A stretch of DNA of 64,000 nucleotides from Hungatella hathewayi WAL-18680 (GCF_000235505.1 NZ_JH379028.1:275585-339584); one strand, 5' to 3'; positions 17,268 to 27,206 are shown, numbered from the stretch's first letter. Numbers and translations are program-made. Notes: a model not told the origin generated them from the sequence alone.

Positions 17268-18546
17268 ACCAGTTGTCTTTGGACTGGAGGGTCATAGAGC
17301 CGCCGTACTTTTGTGCGGCGGCTTGAATGCTTTTTAAGCCGTATCCGTGATACTGGGTATTGTCCTTGGTGGTGCGTGGAAGATGGTTGGAGCCAAGCTT
17401 CAGCGTCGTGTCCGTATAATTTTCAAATTGAATCATCAAAAACTGGTTCTTTCGGAACATGGACATGGTGACTAAGCGCTTCTCCGGGTCGTCAAACTGG
17501 GAGACGCACTCGATGGCATTGTCCAAAGCATTTCCGAAAATGGAGCAGATGTCCTTTACGTGCATAAAGGAGATCAGGCTTCCGTCCGCCATGCAGGTGA
17601 AAGTAATCTGCTTTTGGGAGCAGTAGGTGCTCTTGGTGGTCAACACCACGTCCAGCACCCGGTTGCCGGTGTTGGTCAGGGCCTCCTGGGCCGTGATGGC
17701 CTGCTCCATTTCCTCCAAATACTGGTCCCGCTTCTTGGGGTCCTCCTCGGCGCGGATGGCAATCATGTAGTGCTTTAAGTCATGAAATTCCCTGCGGAGC
17801 AGCTCGATATTGTCGATGGACATGCGGTACTGGTCGTACTGGCGCTGCAGCATGACGTTCATCAGCTGGTTTTCGCCCCGCATCCGCAGTTCCTCCCGCT
17901 TCTCCAGCTGAGTGACCAGCATGACAAGTCCTCCGAAATCCACCAGGGTGCGGACGTAGAGGATGGAGCTGGTTGCGCTGGAAAACGGGGTATCCGGCAT
18001 CACAAAACTCAGGTTACTGATGATAAATGCCGTCAGCGCGATGATGATGGCGCCGGACAGCTCTTTGTTGGTTATGTTTAAATTTTCATCCCTCGGAATG
18101 TGTTCCCGTTCCAAAAACCAGTAGCCGGCGAAGAGGAGCAGGTAGACTAACAGCATAATGACCGCGGCCAGAATCAGGCTTTGAAGCTGGAAATGAATCA
18201 CCATCCAGACATTGAGCTGCCATTGGAGGGAGGCGGCCAGCTCTGCCAGCACGAAGGCCCGGACGCAACAAAAGCCCGCATCCTGCCGTGACACGTCACA
18301 AGTGAAGTAAATGGACAGATACATACAGAAAATAGCGCCCAGCATTCCGGGAATCCACAGAAACAGCGGCGCCATTCCCGCTAAATGCTGATAAAGCAGA
18401 AACCAGGCCAGCATGCCTCCCAGAACGCCATACAGCTTCCACCCGGACCATTTTCTGCGAAGAATCATGATATAAGTCACACATGCCGCCCATTCGGCCA
18501 ACGCCGTGCATATCCTGGGGGTGTCAATCAAATTCGTTATATTCAC
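17236..18546 (-). CDS. AgrC-like sensor histidine kinase (GHKL family)
   Basis: This membrane kinase has 436 residues and six or seven transmembrane helices in the first 210, with no extracellular domain of note, as in AgrC-type quorum or peptide receptors. The cytoplasmic part has the phospho-acceptor region REFHDLKHYMIAI, the N box NALDNAIE and the glycine box HGYGLKSIQ. It overlaps the response regulator gene by 4 bases and pairs with it. No AgrD-type peptide or AgrB-type processing gene is nearby, so the ligand is unknown. Its 3' end overlaps the convergent GH3 gene by 32 bases, leaving no room for a terminator between them. Confidence 0.88.
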   Translation of the reverse strand: MNITNLIDTPRICTALAEWAACVTYIMILRRKWSGWKLYGVLGGMLAWFLLYQHLAGMAPLFLWIPGMLGAIFCMYLSIYFTCDVSRQDAGFCCVRAFVLAELAASLQWQLNVWMVIHFQLQSLILAAVIMLLVYLLLFAGYWFLEREHIPRDENLNITNKELSGAIIIALTAFIISNLSFVMPDTPFSSATSSILYVRTLVDFGGLVMLVTQLEKREELRMRGENQLMNVMLQRQYDQYRMSIDNIELLRREFHDLKHYMIAIRAEEDPKKRDQYLEEMEQAITAQEALTNTGNRVLDVVLTTKSTYCSQKQITFTCMADGSLISFMHVKDICSIFGNALDNAIECVSQFDDPEKRLVTMSMFRKNQFLMIQFENYTDTTLKLGSNHLPRTTKDNTQYHGYGLKSIQAAAQKYGGSMTLQSKDNWFTLSVLIPVE

Positions 18547-19259
18547 CGCTGTATCCCTCCCACATAATCCGTAAAGGAATCAAGAAAACTCTTTTTGCGT
18601 GCCCGGCTGACGGAAAGCTCCGTCCCGTCTGAGAGACGTACCACGTTTGGCATCAGGGCGGTGACGTGAAGCAGGTTCACCAGATAGGCGTTGTGGCATT
18701 TGGCAAAGCCCTGGGGAAGCAGCAGTTCCTCCATGCGCTTTAGGGGACCGGCAGTGCGGTAGCTGCCCTTCTCCGTATGGACCAGAATGTTGTGCTTCTG
18801 GCTTTCCACATAAAAAATCTGGGACATGTCCAGCTTCATCTGACAGCCATCCACGTCCAGCGTGAGATAGCATTTGCTCTGCTTTTTCTGGACCTGCCGC
18901 ACCGCTTTCCCAAGAATCTGTGAGAAGGCCAGGTAGGGCACCGGTTTTAACACATAGCCCAGGGCATCCACCGTGTAGCCCTGCACTGCAAACTGGACCG
19001 TGGAGGTGATGAAGATAAATATCACGTCCTCATCCAGGGCCCTTATTTTTTCAGCAGTGCTCATGCCGTCCAGATGCTTCATCTGGATGTCCAAGAGAAT
19101 CACGTCATACTCCGCCTTATAATCGGAGACGATATCCAGACCGTCAGAAAAAGTGGAAACCTGAAAATGGGCGGAATTCTCCTGTTCATAGCGGCTCAAA
19201 TAGCCGCGCAGAATCTGCATGTCATTTCTGTCATCTTCGACAACTGCAATCCGAATCAT
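18543..19259 (-). CDS. LytTR-type response regulator (AgrA-like)
   Basis: This is a two-domain regulator of 238 residues. The receiver domain (1-120) has acidic pocket E8-D9-D10 and probable phospho-acceptor Asp57 in VILLDIQM, and Lys in LKPVPY. The LytTR DNA-binding domain (about 140-235) has IFYVESQKHNILVHTEKGSY and CHNAYLVNLLHV, the conserved FxxCHRSYxVN-like stretch. It is transcribed with the AgrC-like kinase from a promoter at 19295-19323. No target genes are evident besides the neighbours. Confidence 0.9.
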   Translation of the reverse strand: MIRIAVVEDDRNDMQILRGYLSRYEQENSAHFQVSTFSDGLDIVSDYKAEYDVILLDIQMKHLDGMSTAEKIRALDEDVIFIFITSTVQFAVQGYTVDALGYVLKPVPYLAFSQILGKAVRQVQKKQSKCYLTLDVDGCQMKLDMSQIFYVESQKHNILVHTEKGSYRTAGPLKRMEELLLPQGFAKCHNAYLVNLLHVTALMPNVVRLSDGTELSVSRARKKSFLDSFTDYVGGIQR

Positions 19260-19294
19260 ATCTTTTGCACCCCCTGAAAAAACTCTGATAATTC

Positions 19295-19323
19295 ATTATA
19301 ATGGATTGGCAAAAAAAGAACAA
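19295..19323 (-). promoter_or_regulatory. Promoter of the LytTR/AgrC-like operon
   Basis: On the minus strand TTGTTC (19318-19323) is followed after 17 bases by a perfect TATAAT (19295-19300). The spacing and match to a sigma-A promoter are good. The ATG lies 36 bases downstream of the -10 box. Confidence 0.75.
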
Positions 19324-19444
19324 GTCTTAAGAGGCAGGGATGTTTGGTTCGGATATCCCCACCATATAGAATATACAGAATTAGCTTGAGGTTAAAGAAT
19401 GGAAATCAATTTACTTATTTATAATTGGATAATGAATTTGTACT

Positions 19445-19473
19445 TTGACAAGAATGTTTTTGTGCATTACTAT
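19445..19473 (+). promoter_or_regulatory. Promoter of the YesN/YesM operon
   Basis: A perfect -35 TTGACA (19445-19450) is followed after 17 bases by TACTAT (19468-19473). The start codon of the response regulator at 19546 is about 65 bases past the expected start point, with an AGGAGGAG ribosome site. Confidence 0.75.
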
Positions 19474-19545
19474 TAATTTGATGGTAATAAGGGAAAGGTT
19501 CGTACTATTTGGCAAATAGATGCAGCAATAAACAGGAGGAGAGTT

Positions 19546-21177
19546 ATGAGATACAGAATTTTGATTGCGGATGATGAAACTAAGATTATTCAATTAATTG
19601 AGCAATTAGGTCATTGGGAGGAACTGGGGATTGAGATTGTCGCTGTGTGCAATGATGGCGCCGAAGCAATCACGCAGATCAGGGCATTAAAGCCAGATAT
19701 CGTACTGACAGATATTAAGATGCCGAACTATGATGGTATTCAGTTGATCGAGAAAACCAGGGAAGCCGGGATTGACAGCCATTTTATTGTTCTCAGCGGT
19801 TACAAATATTTTGATTATGCCCGTTCCGCTATTCAGCTAGGTGTTGTCGACTATTTATTGAAGCCGCTGGATGAGGCACAGTTGAATAAAACGTTAAAAA
19901 AAACGTGCCTGATGATTGAAGAAAAGCAGCAAATAAATATAGAGAACCAGCAGCTTGCAAACTATAAGAGGCAGGAACAGGAGCGGATGAATGAAAAACT
20001 GGTTCATTATTTGATGGATATGGATGGAATGTGCCTGAAAGATTTTCCTGATGTTCAGGCTTTAAATCAGGCTTATCATACGGATTTTGAAGATGGTTGT
20101 TTCCGCTGTGTCTATATTACGATTGATCTGGACAGTCTGCTGGGCGGTGTGGAGTCACTTTTTAGTGAGAAGCTAATGGACAGCATGGCTGCAATTTTTA
20201 AAGGCCGCTGCAGGTATGTGTCAGTATCGGAGAAGAGAGGCACAATCATTCTGTTAAATTATGCAGGGACTAAAAGGGATGATATTAAGCAGGCAATATC
20301 TGCACTTTATTATAGTATCAAGAACTTGACCGAAATCTATGGGAACTTTATTTTGAATCTGGGGGTCAGCTTGGAAAAGGAGACGGTCAGCCTGCTGAGT
20401 CAGGCTCTTAAAGAAGCCATCGTTGCAGAGTGGGGGCGTTTGATATTCTTTAGTGACCGGGTGTTAGAGTATGATCAGGTAAAGGCATTGCCGCGATTTG
20501 AAGTCAGAGATCTGGTCAACACACAGATGGAAGAGGATTTAAAGAATTGTATCAGGTATTTTCAATTCGAAGAAATGGGGGCTTTATTTGCCCAATTATA
20601 CAAAGCTGCCCAGCATTATAGCAACTTTTATCCCGGTGATATGTATGATCTAATGATGTATCTGGAAAACCAGATTCTGCCAATTCACATTAAGCAGGAA
20701 AGCCATGAGGAATGGGAACGGACTTGCTATGAACTGGCAGTCGCTTATAAAAAAGCTCGTAGTTTTTTTGAATTATTAAAGATCCAGTATCTTTATCTTG
20801 AGAAATGGCTGCGGGAGAAGCTTAAGGAAATGCAGGTAAATCAGGGGAAACCGGTGGATGAAACGAAAAAATATATCCAGGAACATTATGCCGAAAGTCT
20901 GAGCTTGGATACGTTTGCTGATAAATTTCAATTGACGTCTACCTATTTCAGTAAGCTGTTTAAGGCGGAAGTCGGCATCGGATTTTCTGAGTATGTCATT
21001 CATATAAGAATAGAGAAGGCCAAGGATTTACTGTTGCGAACAAATGAATCGATTAAAACAATTTCCAGGATGGTCGGCTATCCGGATGACAAATATTTTG
21101 CCCGGATATTTAAAAAACAGGTAGGCATAAAGCCGAGCGATTTCCGCAAGGTTTATACCGGTGGTGGCGCATTATGA
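19546..21177 (+). CDS. YesN-type response regulator with AraC DNA-binding domain
   Basis: This regulator has 543 residues. It has an N-terminal receiver domain (1-120) with D9/D10, phospho-acceptor Asp56 in LTDIKMP and Lys in LLKPLDEAQ. The long middle section (about 135-420) is typical of YesN proteins and contains several predicted helices. The AraC-type double helix-turn-helix (about 440-540) includes LDTFADKFQLTSTYFSKLFK and ISRMVGYPDDKYFARIFKKQVG. It is expected to activate the transporter genes downstream. It overlaps the kinase gene by 4 bases. The DNA here is more AT-rich than in the operons before it. Confidence 0.9.
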   Translation: MRYRILIADDETKIIQLIEQLGHWEELGIEIVAVCNDGAEAITQIRALKPDIVLTDIKMPNYDGIQLIEKTREAGIDSHFIVLSGYKYFDYARSAIQLGVVDYLLKPLDEAQLNKTLKKTCLMIEEKQQINIENQQLANYKRQEQERMNEKLVHYLMDMDGMCLKDFPDVQALNQAYHTDFEDGCFRCVYITIDLDSLLGGVESLFSEKLMDSMAAIFKGRCRYVSVSEKRGTIILLNYAGTKRDDIKQAISALYYSIKNLTEIYGNFILNLGVSLEKETVSLLSQALKEAIVAEWGRLIFFSDRVLEYDQVKALPRFEVRDLVNTQMEEDLKNCIRYFQFEEMGALFAQLYKAAQHYSNFYPGDMYDLMMYLENQILPIHIKQESHEEWERTCYELAVAYKKARSFFELLKIQYLYLEKWLREKLKEMQVNQGKPVDETKKYIQEHYAESLSLDTFADKFQLTSTYFSKLFKAEVGIGFSEYVIHIRIEKAKDLLLRTNESIKTISRMVGYPDDKYFARIFKKQVGIKPSDFRKVYTGGGAL

Positions 21178-22100
21178 ATAAAGTGATTCTATTACAGTTA
21201 CTAGAAATGGTATTCGGGATTGCAGGAATAGCAGCATGGTATTTAAAAAATACGTTGATGACGGGGATATCTCTACTTGCGATGCTTTTAATGCTGGGAA
21301 TTAGTCTGTTTTTAAGCATGAAATCTAAAAAGCTTATGGATTTTTTGGTTGTCCAGACAAGACCCCAAAAGCCGGAAACAGCTTCTGTGGAGCAGCAGTT
21401 ATTACAGCAAAAGCTGACGCTGATGCTTTTTGAAAGCCAGATCAATCCGCATTTTCTTTATAATACGTTAGATAGTATCCGTGGTCAGGCGCTGGTCAAT
21501 CATCAGGAGGAGATAGCCAGCATGACGGAGAAACTATCGCAGTTCTTTCGCTATTGTATCAGTAGTAAAGGAAATATTGTGAAAATTTCAGAAGAGATTC
21601 GTAATGTTCAGGATTATTTCTGCATTCAGAGATATCGGTTTGGGGACCGAATTCAAATGTCAATTGATATCGAGGATGAAGAGGTCTTGGACTACTATAT
21701 TCCTAAGCTGACGCTGCAGCCAATTGTTGAAAATGCGATTGCCCACGGTATTGAAGAATATACCGGTCGGGGGCATGTGTGGATCCGGCTGGTGAAAACC
21801 GATCACAAAATCTATCTACATGTCATTGATGATGGAGGTGGAATGGAGATGGACGCTCTTTTAAAGCTGCGGAGACGGTTGGAACAGGGGCAGATCGAAG
21901 TGCCGAGTAACCAGGGACGGCGTCATTCAGGGATTGCCATTCAGAATGTGAATGCCCGGATTCAAGTCTGTTTCGGCAGTGAGTATGGCTTGAACTACCG
22001 TTCAATGAAAGGTGAGGGCACAGATGTAGAGATTGTCTTGCCATTGGTTGATGATTTTGCCAGGGCAAACTTTGAAAATCGATTAAAGGGAACGATGTAG
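21174..22100 (+). CDS. YesM-type sensor histidine kinase lacking an extracellular sensor domain
   Basis: This kinase has 308 residues, about half the usual YesM length. Two transmembrane helices (about 3-24 and 28-48) are separated by only a few residues, so no external sensor domain and no HAMP can be seen. The kinase part has the His_kinase motif SQINPHFLYNTLDSIRGQ (His93) and an ATPase domain with LTLQPIVENAIAHGI. Because it cannot sense outside ligand itself, it may take its signal from a partner, perhaps the degenerate ABC ATPase encoded 3 bases downstream or the binding protein after it. Confidence 0.85.
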   Translation: MNKVILLQLLEMVFGIAGIAAWYLKNTLMTGISLLAMLLMLGISLFLSMKSKKLMDFLVVQTRPQKPETASVEQQLLQQKLTLMLFESQINPHFLYNTLDSIRGQALVNHQEEIASMTEKLSQFFRYCISSKGNIVKISEEIRNVQDYFCIQRYRFGDRIQMSIDIEDEEVLDYYIPKLTLQPIVENAIAHGIEEYTGRGHVWIRLVKTDHKIYLHVIDDGGGMEMDALLKLRRRLEQGQIEVPSNQGRRHSGIAIQNVNARIQVCFGSEYGLNYRSMKGEGTDVEIVLPLVDDFARANFENRLKGTM

Positions 22101-22103
22101 TCT

Positions 22104-23468
22104 ATGAAGGAGATTGTACGATTGCAAAATGCTGCATGCTATTGTGGTGAGAGACACCAGCTGCAGGGGTATAATTTGAGCTTATTTGCCGGTGAAATTA
22201 CGTATGTTCAGGGAATTTCAGGCAGTGGGAAGAGTGCGATTGAAAAACTTCTGACCGGACAGACTCAGTTGACCGGCGGAACGTTATATCTGAATGAACA
22301 GGCATGTCGAATTAAAAATTCCAGGCAGGCCTGTTCATTGGGCATTTACACAATTGGCATTATGAAGCCAATGGCAGAGAAGTTATCAATCATTGATAAC
22401 CTTGAAGCAATTAAATATGTTCGTCCGGTGTTACGCCCTTATCAGCAAAAGCGGGTGTGGCAGAGTACCGTGGATATATTAAGAGAACTTGGGATTGACG
22501 AGGATCCGGGAACGGCGGTTGGACAGCTCTCTTTTTTGGAAGAACAGCTTTTAAGTGTGGCCAAGGCGGTGCGCAGTGATGCAAGATTGGTTATTGTTAA
22601 CTGTATACAAAATGTATTCAGTGCTCAAGATGCGGTTACCATGGGGAAATATATCAAATGCCTGGCAGCTCAGGGAATTGCTTTTTTGATTATCAGTGAG
22701 CGTCCAAATCCGTTTGTCGATATTGTTGATAAGATACAGATCATTCATCATGGAATCGATATCCGGCAGTGGTACAATAAGGATTGTACCCGTCAGGAGA
22801 CTTATAATTTGCTGGAAATGGAGAACGGGGAGCCGGCCGAAAAGCGAAGCACCAGGCAGGAATCGGGAAAGGGAAGCAGGATTGTTTTTTTGCAGGATTA
22901 TGGTTGGAGTTCGTTGTTAACGATTCAGGAATACTTTAAAGTATTTCAGGCTAATAACCCTGAAATCTGGCAGGAACTGATTCATTTATCATTACCGCCA
23001 CAGGGAGAAGCTGCAAATGGTAAAACAGTTGTAATTCCCCATGACAGTGCGGAACTATTGATGCCCAAAATGACAATTGGCGATAATTTGATTATGTGTA
23101 TTCCCGATCGTGTTGGTCGAACAAGATTAGGTATCATTCATGGGGGAATACGTTCACTCCTGGTTCAGGATTTTTGCCAAAGCCTGCAAATCAGGGAAGG
23201 AATCAATCGGATTGATGAACTTAGTGATGTGCAGAAGAAGATTTTGTCCATCTATCGCTGGGCACTGGCATATCCGGAATATATTGTCCTCGAAAATCCA
23301 TTCTGGGGGATGGATATGGCAGGAATTCGGGAACTTTGGCAATATTTATTGACTTTAAAAAATAAAGGTATCCGCTTAATGATCATTTCACGTTCGGCAG
23401 AAGATGTTCCTGATGAAGCAATACTTATTACTGCTCATAACGGTAAGGATGCGCGGCGGGCGCGCTAA
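22104..23468 (+). CDS. Degenerate tandem ABC ATPase, probably regulatory
   Basis: This 454-residue protein resembles RbsA-type sugar ATPases but has lost several key residues. The first half has a good Walker A (SGSGKSAIEKLL, about 40-51), but the Walker B equivalent reads LVIVNCIQNVF with no Asp-Glu and the signature is weak (GQLSFLEEQLLSVAKA). The second half keeps YIVLENPFWGMD in the Walker B position, but no Walker A is visible. There is a functional second RbsA-like ATPase four genes on, so this one probably does not power transport. It is encoded directly after the short kinase and could be its sensory partner. That role is an inference. Confidence 0.7.
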   Translation: MKEIVRLQNAACYCGERHQLQGYNLSLFAGEITYVQGISGSGKSAIEKLLTGQTQLTGGTLYLNEQACRIKNSRQACSLGIYTIGIMKPMAEKLSIIDNLEAIKYVRPVLRPYQQKRVWQSTVDILRELGIDEDPGTAVGQLSFLEEQLLSVAKAVRSDARLVIVNCIQNVFSAQDAVTMGKYIKCLAAQGIAFLIISERPNPFVDIVDKIQIIHHGIDIRQWYNKDCTRQETYNLLEMENGEPAEKRSTRQESGKGSRIVFLQDYGWSSLLTIQEYFKVFQANNPEIWQELIHLSLPPQGEAANGKTVVIPHDSAELLMPKMTIGDNLIMCIPDRVGRTRLGIIHGGIRSLLVQDFCQSLQIREGINRIDELSDVQKKILSIYRWALAYPEYIVLENPFWGMDMAGIRELWQYLLTLKNKGIRLMIISRSAEDVPDEAILITAHNGKDARRAR

Positions 23469-23573
23469 AAGCCAGGGATGAAAAAATACACCGTTTTCAC
23501 AAAATTGTCCACCACTGTGATGTGTATCCATGTGCTAAAATTTGATTACATTAGATTAAAGGAGGATATATAC

Positions 23574-24662
23574 ATGAAGAAAGTATTAGCAATGTTTCTG
23601 ATTGGTGCGATGCTGCTTAACCTGGCTGCCTGTGGCAGCACGACTTCCGGCAGCAATGAGACAAAGAATGAGACGCAGATGGAGGATAAGAACCAGATAT
23701 CATCTGCCGAAGCACAGGCAGATGACATGGAGAAAGCGGTATCTGGTGAGCGTCCGACCCAGGGGAATGGCAAAATTGGCTTTTCTGTACATACTTTGGG
23801 TGACGAGTTCTTTGCTAATCTGGATACAGCAGTACATCAGCGTTTGGAAGCCGCCGGTTATAAGGTTACAACGATTTCCTGCGAGGGAAGTGCGGCAAAG
23901 CAGGTATCAGATATTGAGAATTTGATTGCAATGGATTGCGAAGCAATTTTCTTTTTTGCATGGGATCCAAGTGCCATTGCTGATGTTTGCAAAAGAGGAC
24001 GTGAAGCGGGGATTAAGATGTACGGACTGGGCTGTACCTTTGAGGATAAAGACGCTTATGACAAGATAGTTAACTCCGATCAAGCTGCCCAGGGACTTGG
24101 TGCTGCTCAGATGGCATCGGATTGGATTGATGAAAAATATCCGGATGCAGAGGATCAGTCGATTGAAGTTGCAGTGTTGGTATATACCGGAACGGTTGAC
24201 AGCGACCGGCGTTCAGAGGCAGAATTAAAGATTTCTGAACTCAACTCAAAAGCAAATGTTGTTGGCGTATACGATTTGGCTGGGGCGTCCGATCAGAATG
24301 TCAAAGCGCAGGAGTATGCAGAGATGATGCAAAGTGAGCATCCAAATCTGAAATGCATTATTGCTTTTGGAGGAGACTCTGCTTTGGGGAGCAATGAAGT
24401 CTATATGAGAGATGCCAGCCTAAATCGTGATGAATTTGCAATTTTTAGTGTTGATGCCACAACCGTCATTTACGAGGAGATTAACAAATCAAAAACCAAT
24501 GACAGTTTGTATCGTGGTACTGTCAGCACTGGTGATGACCTTTCGATTGATATCTATGATTGTCTCGTAGATGCGGATCTGGAATATATGGACGAGAACC
24601 GCTGTATTTATAAACCGATAACGATTATTACCGCTGATAATGTTGACCAATATTTGAACTAA
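23574..24662 (+). CDS. Sugar ABC transporter substrate-binding lipoprotein
   Basis: This is a solute-binding lipoprotein of 362 residues. The signal peptide MKKVLAMFLIGAMLLNLAACGS has lipobox LAAC. A charged linker (about 25-65) precedes a type I periplasmic-binding fold, with IGFSVHTLGDEFFANLDTA and FSVDATT as landmarks. I start at ATG 23574 because AAAGGAGG lies immediately upstream; the longer reading from 23478 has no site and would disrupt the signal peptide. It heads the second RbsABC-like importer. The ligand is unknown. Confidence 0.88.
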   Translation: MKKVLAMFLIGAMLLNLAACGSTTSGSNETKNETQMEDKNQISSAEAQADDMEKAVSGERPTQGNGKIGFSVHTLGDEFFANLDTAVHQRLEAAGYKVTTISCEGSAAKQVSDIENLIAMDCEAIFFFAWDPSAIADVCKRGREAGIKMYGLGCTFEDKDAYDKIVNSDQAAQGLGAAQMASDWIDEKYPDAEDQSIEVAVLVYTGTVDSDRRSEAELKISELNSKANVVGVYDLAGASDQNVKAQEYAEMMQSEHPNLKCIIAFGGDSALGSNEVYMRDASLNRDEFAIFSVDATTVIYEEINKSKTNDSLYRGTVSTGDDLSIDIYDCLVDADLEYMDENRCIYKPITIITADNVDQYLN

Positions 24663-24708
24663 TGATTTGTGAATTCCGCGGAGGATCACTTTTATATGAG
24701 AGGTAGAT

Positions 24709-26187
24709 ATGGGAACAATTCTAGAACTGCAAAATATAACAAAACGTTATCCCGGTGTGGTCGCATTAAATAATATGTCTATCAGTTTTTCGGAAGGTGA
24801 AATTCATGCGATTATGGGTGAAAATGGAGCTGGTAAGAGTACCATGATTAAGGTTATCACCGGGGCGATTTCGGCTGAAGAGGGCCGGGTGATAATCGGG
24901 GGACAGACATTTGAAAAGTTGACACCATTATTATCAAAAGAGCATGGGATTGGGGTTATTTATCAGGAATTTAATCTGATTTCCTCATTAAGTGTGGCAG
25001 AGAATATGTTTCTCGGTGATAAAACGGGTAATGCTTTGATGCCGGACTTTAGTTATATGCGTAAACGTGCAAAAGAAATAATGGATGAATTTGGTGTGGA
25101 TATCAGCCCGGATCGGATGGTAGGGGAGTTGACGACAGCACAACAGCAGCTGGTTGAAATAGCGAAAGCAATTTGTAAAAACTGTAAGGTACTGATTATG
25201 GATGAACCGTCCGCATCCATAGCGATGGCTGAAGTAGAAAATATGTTTCGGATCATAAGGCGGCTGAAAGCGAAGGGTGTAACGATTATCTATATCAGTC
25301 ACCGGATGGATGAGGTTTTTGACATCTCGGACTGTGTTTCGGTGATAAGAGATGGCAATTACATTGGTACGAGGAAAATCGCTGACGTTTCGCGCAAAGA
25401 CTTAATCTGTATGATGGTTGGGCGTGAACTGACGGAATCTTATCCATCCCGGAGTACCCCGATTGGAGATAAGGTTTTGGAAGTCAGGGATTTGACCGGA
25501 AATGGTGATTTTCATATTAATCTGGAGCTTCATAAGGGTGAGATATTAGGTCTTGGAGGGTTAGTCGGTGCCGGTCGGACAGAATTAGCAAAAATGCTGT
25601 TTGGCGATGTCCGGGCACAGTCGGGTGAAATCATTGTCCATGGAAAGCCGGTCAAATTCAAAGATACGTCAATGGCGATTGAGGCTGGGATTGGATTGGT
25701 GCCGGAGGACCGGAAGAAGGAAGGAGCCTTCCTGAATTATTCCATCGAATGGAATATCCCGTCCATGAGTCTAAAACGGATTAGTAAGGCGACGGTGATA
25801 GATTATAAAGAAGCCCAGCGCCTGGCAGAAGAGTATTCGGCTCGTCTGCGGATTAAGACCCCATCCCTAAAGCAGCTGGTTCGAAACTTAAGTGGCGGAA
25901 ACCAACAAAAGGTGGTAGTTGCAAAGGTACTGGCAGCCCAAACAGATGTTATTATATTTGATGAACCGACACGAGGTATTGACGTTGGTGCCAAGCAGGA
26001 AATCTATCAGTTGATGAATGAGCTGATTACACAGGGAATATCGATTATTATGATTTCCTCTGATATGGAAGAACTATTGGGAATGAGCGATCGTATTGTT
26101 GTTTTGTACGAGGGTAAAATCAGTGGAGAATTGCAAAAGGCAGAGTTTAGCCAGGAGCGGGTATTGGAACTTGCCTCCGGATTATAG
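24709..26187 (+). CDS. Sugar ABC transporter ATP-binding protein, RbsA-like
   Basis: This protein has 492 residues in two ATPase domains. The first has Walker A GENGAGKS (about 39-46) and Walker B VLIMDEPSASI, with the D-loop changed to IAM. The second has the family variant GLVGAGRTEL and an intact LSGGNQQK signature and IIFDEPTRGIDVG. In contrast to the homolog at 1482, both Walker B motifs are present. It follows its binding protein by 47 bases and precedes its permease by 12 bases. Confidence 0.92.
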   Translation: MGTILELQNITKRYPGVVALNNMSISFSEGEIHAIMGENGAGKSTMIKVITGAISAEEGRVIIGGQTFEKLTPLLSKEHGIGVIYQEFNLISSLSVAENMFLGDKTGNALMPDFSYMRKRAKEIMDEFGVDISPDRMVGELTTAQQQLVEIAKAICKNCKVLIMDEPSASIAMAEVENMFRIIRRLKAKGVTIIYISHRMDEVFDISDCVSVIRDGNYIGTRKIADVSRKDLICMMVGRELTESYPSRSTPIGDKVLEVRDLTGNGDFHINLELHKGEILGLGGLVGAGRTELAKMLFGDVRAQSGEIIVHGKPVKFKDTSMAIEAGIGLVPEDRKKEGAFLNYSIEWNIPSMSLKRISKATVIDYKEAQRLAEEYSARLRIKTPSLKQLVRNLSGGNQQKVVVAKVLAAQTDVIIFDEPTRGIDVGAKQEIYQLMNELITQGISIIMISSDMEELLGMSDRIVVLYEGKISGELQKAEFSQERVLELASGL

Positions 26188-26198
26188 GAGAATGAACA

Positions 26199-27206
26199 AT
26201 GAAAAAAGTCGTGGATTTTTGCCAGAGAAATCTGGCGTGGGTACTGTTAATGGTCTGTTGCATCATTTTTACAATAATTTCACCAAATTTCTTGACTGTT
26301 CGAAATATTTTGAATATCCTGAATCAAAATGCATATATCATAATTGCTGCATTTGGCATCAGTTTTATCATGATGTCTGGCGGGATGGATTTATCAGTCG
26401 GTTATATGATGAGTGTAGGCGGGATTCTCTCCGCATTGATGCTGACTCGTTTGGGTTTAGGGGTACCATTGGTAGTTATTTTAACGATTGCGATTGTCAC
26501 GTTGATGAGCACGTTTACAACGGTGATAAGCCATTTGCTGGGAATCGACAGGATGTTTGTCAGCTTTGGAACAATGACAATTTATCAAGGTCTGTCCTAT
26601 ATCATTTCCGATTCCAAAACAATCAGTGGGCTTTCAGATTCTTATAAATTTATCGGACAGGGAACCTTATTTGGAACAAACCTCACTTTTGCTTTGGTAC
26701 TAACAATAATTTTGGGCATTATCGTCAGCTTTATCCTGAATAAGACCTACTTCGTCCGTTATGTCTTTGCTTTAGGCGGGAACCCTGATGCCGCACGCCT
26801 TGCAGGTATTAATGTCCGCAAAATAGAACTTTATATTGCTGCCATAGCAGGCGCATTTATGGGCATTGCATCACTTGTATTAACAGCCCGTGTCGGTTCG
26901 GCAGCAGCCACAACCGCAACCGGCACCGAATTTACCGTTATCACCGGTTTGCTGCTGGGAGGTGTATCAATCCGAGGCGGGGAAGGTAAAATAAACGGCT
27001 GTATCGCAGGTATCCTGTTGATTGGTCTGCTGGGTAATGGTATGCAGCTGGCAGGAATGAATGTTTATTGGCAGTATGTCGCCAAAGGCATTATTATGCT
27101 GGCGACCATTGGCTTTGATACTTATCAGGTAAAGCGCCGCGCTGCGTTTCTCAATGCCCGGAAAGAGACCAAGAAAGAGACAGAGAAAATTGCTGTAAAA
27201 GCCTGA
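26199..27206 (+). CDS. Sugar ABC transporter permease, RbsC-like
   Basis: This membrane protein has 335 residues and about nine or ten helices. It shows the family segments ISFIMMSGGMDLSVGYM near residue 60 and GGVSIRGGEGKINGC in the ATPase-coupling loop. Unlike the first importer there is only one permease gene, so the pore is probably a homodimer. The C-terminus ends in a charged Lys/Glu tail. It starts at ATG 26199 after AGGAG and is followed closely by the MBL-fold gene. Confidence 0.92.
   Translation: MKKVVDFCQRNLAWVLLMVCCIIFTIISPNFLTVRNILNILNQNAYIIIAAFGISFIMMSGGMDLSVGYMMSVGGILSALMLTRLGLGVPLVVILTIAIVTLMSTFTTVISHLLGIDRMFVSFGTMTIYQGLSYIISDSKTISGLSDSYKFIGQGTLFGTNLTFALVLTIILGIIVSFILNKTYFVRYVFALGGNPDAARLAGINVRKIELYIAAIAGAFMGIASLVLTARVGSAAATTATGTEFTVITGLLLGGVSIRGGEGKINGCIAGILLIGLLGNGMQLAGMNVYWQYVAKGIIMLATIGFDTYQVKRRAAFLNARKETKKETEKIAVKA

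Noticed and set aside
23478-23573. Longer N-terminus for the second binding protein
   Set aside because: It has no ribosome site and would place residues before a perfect lipoprotein signal peptide.
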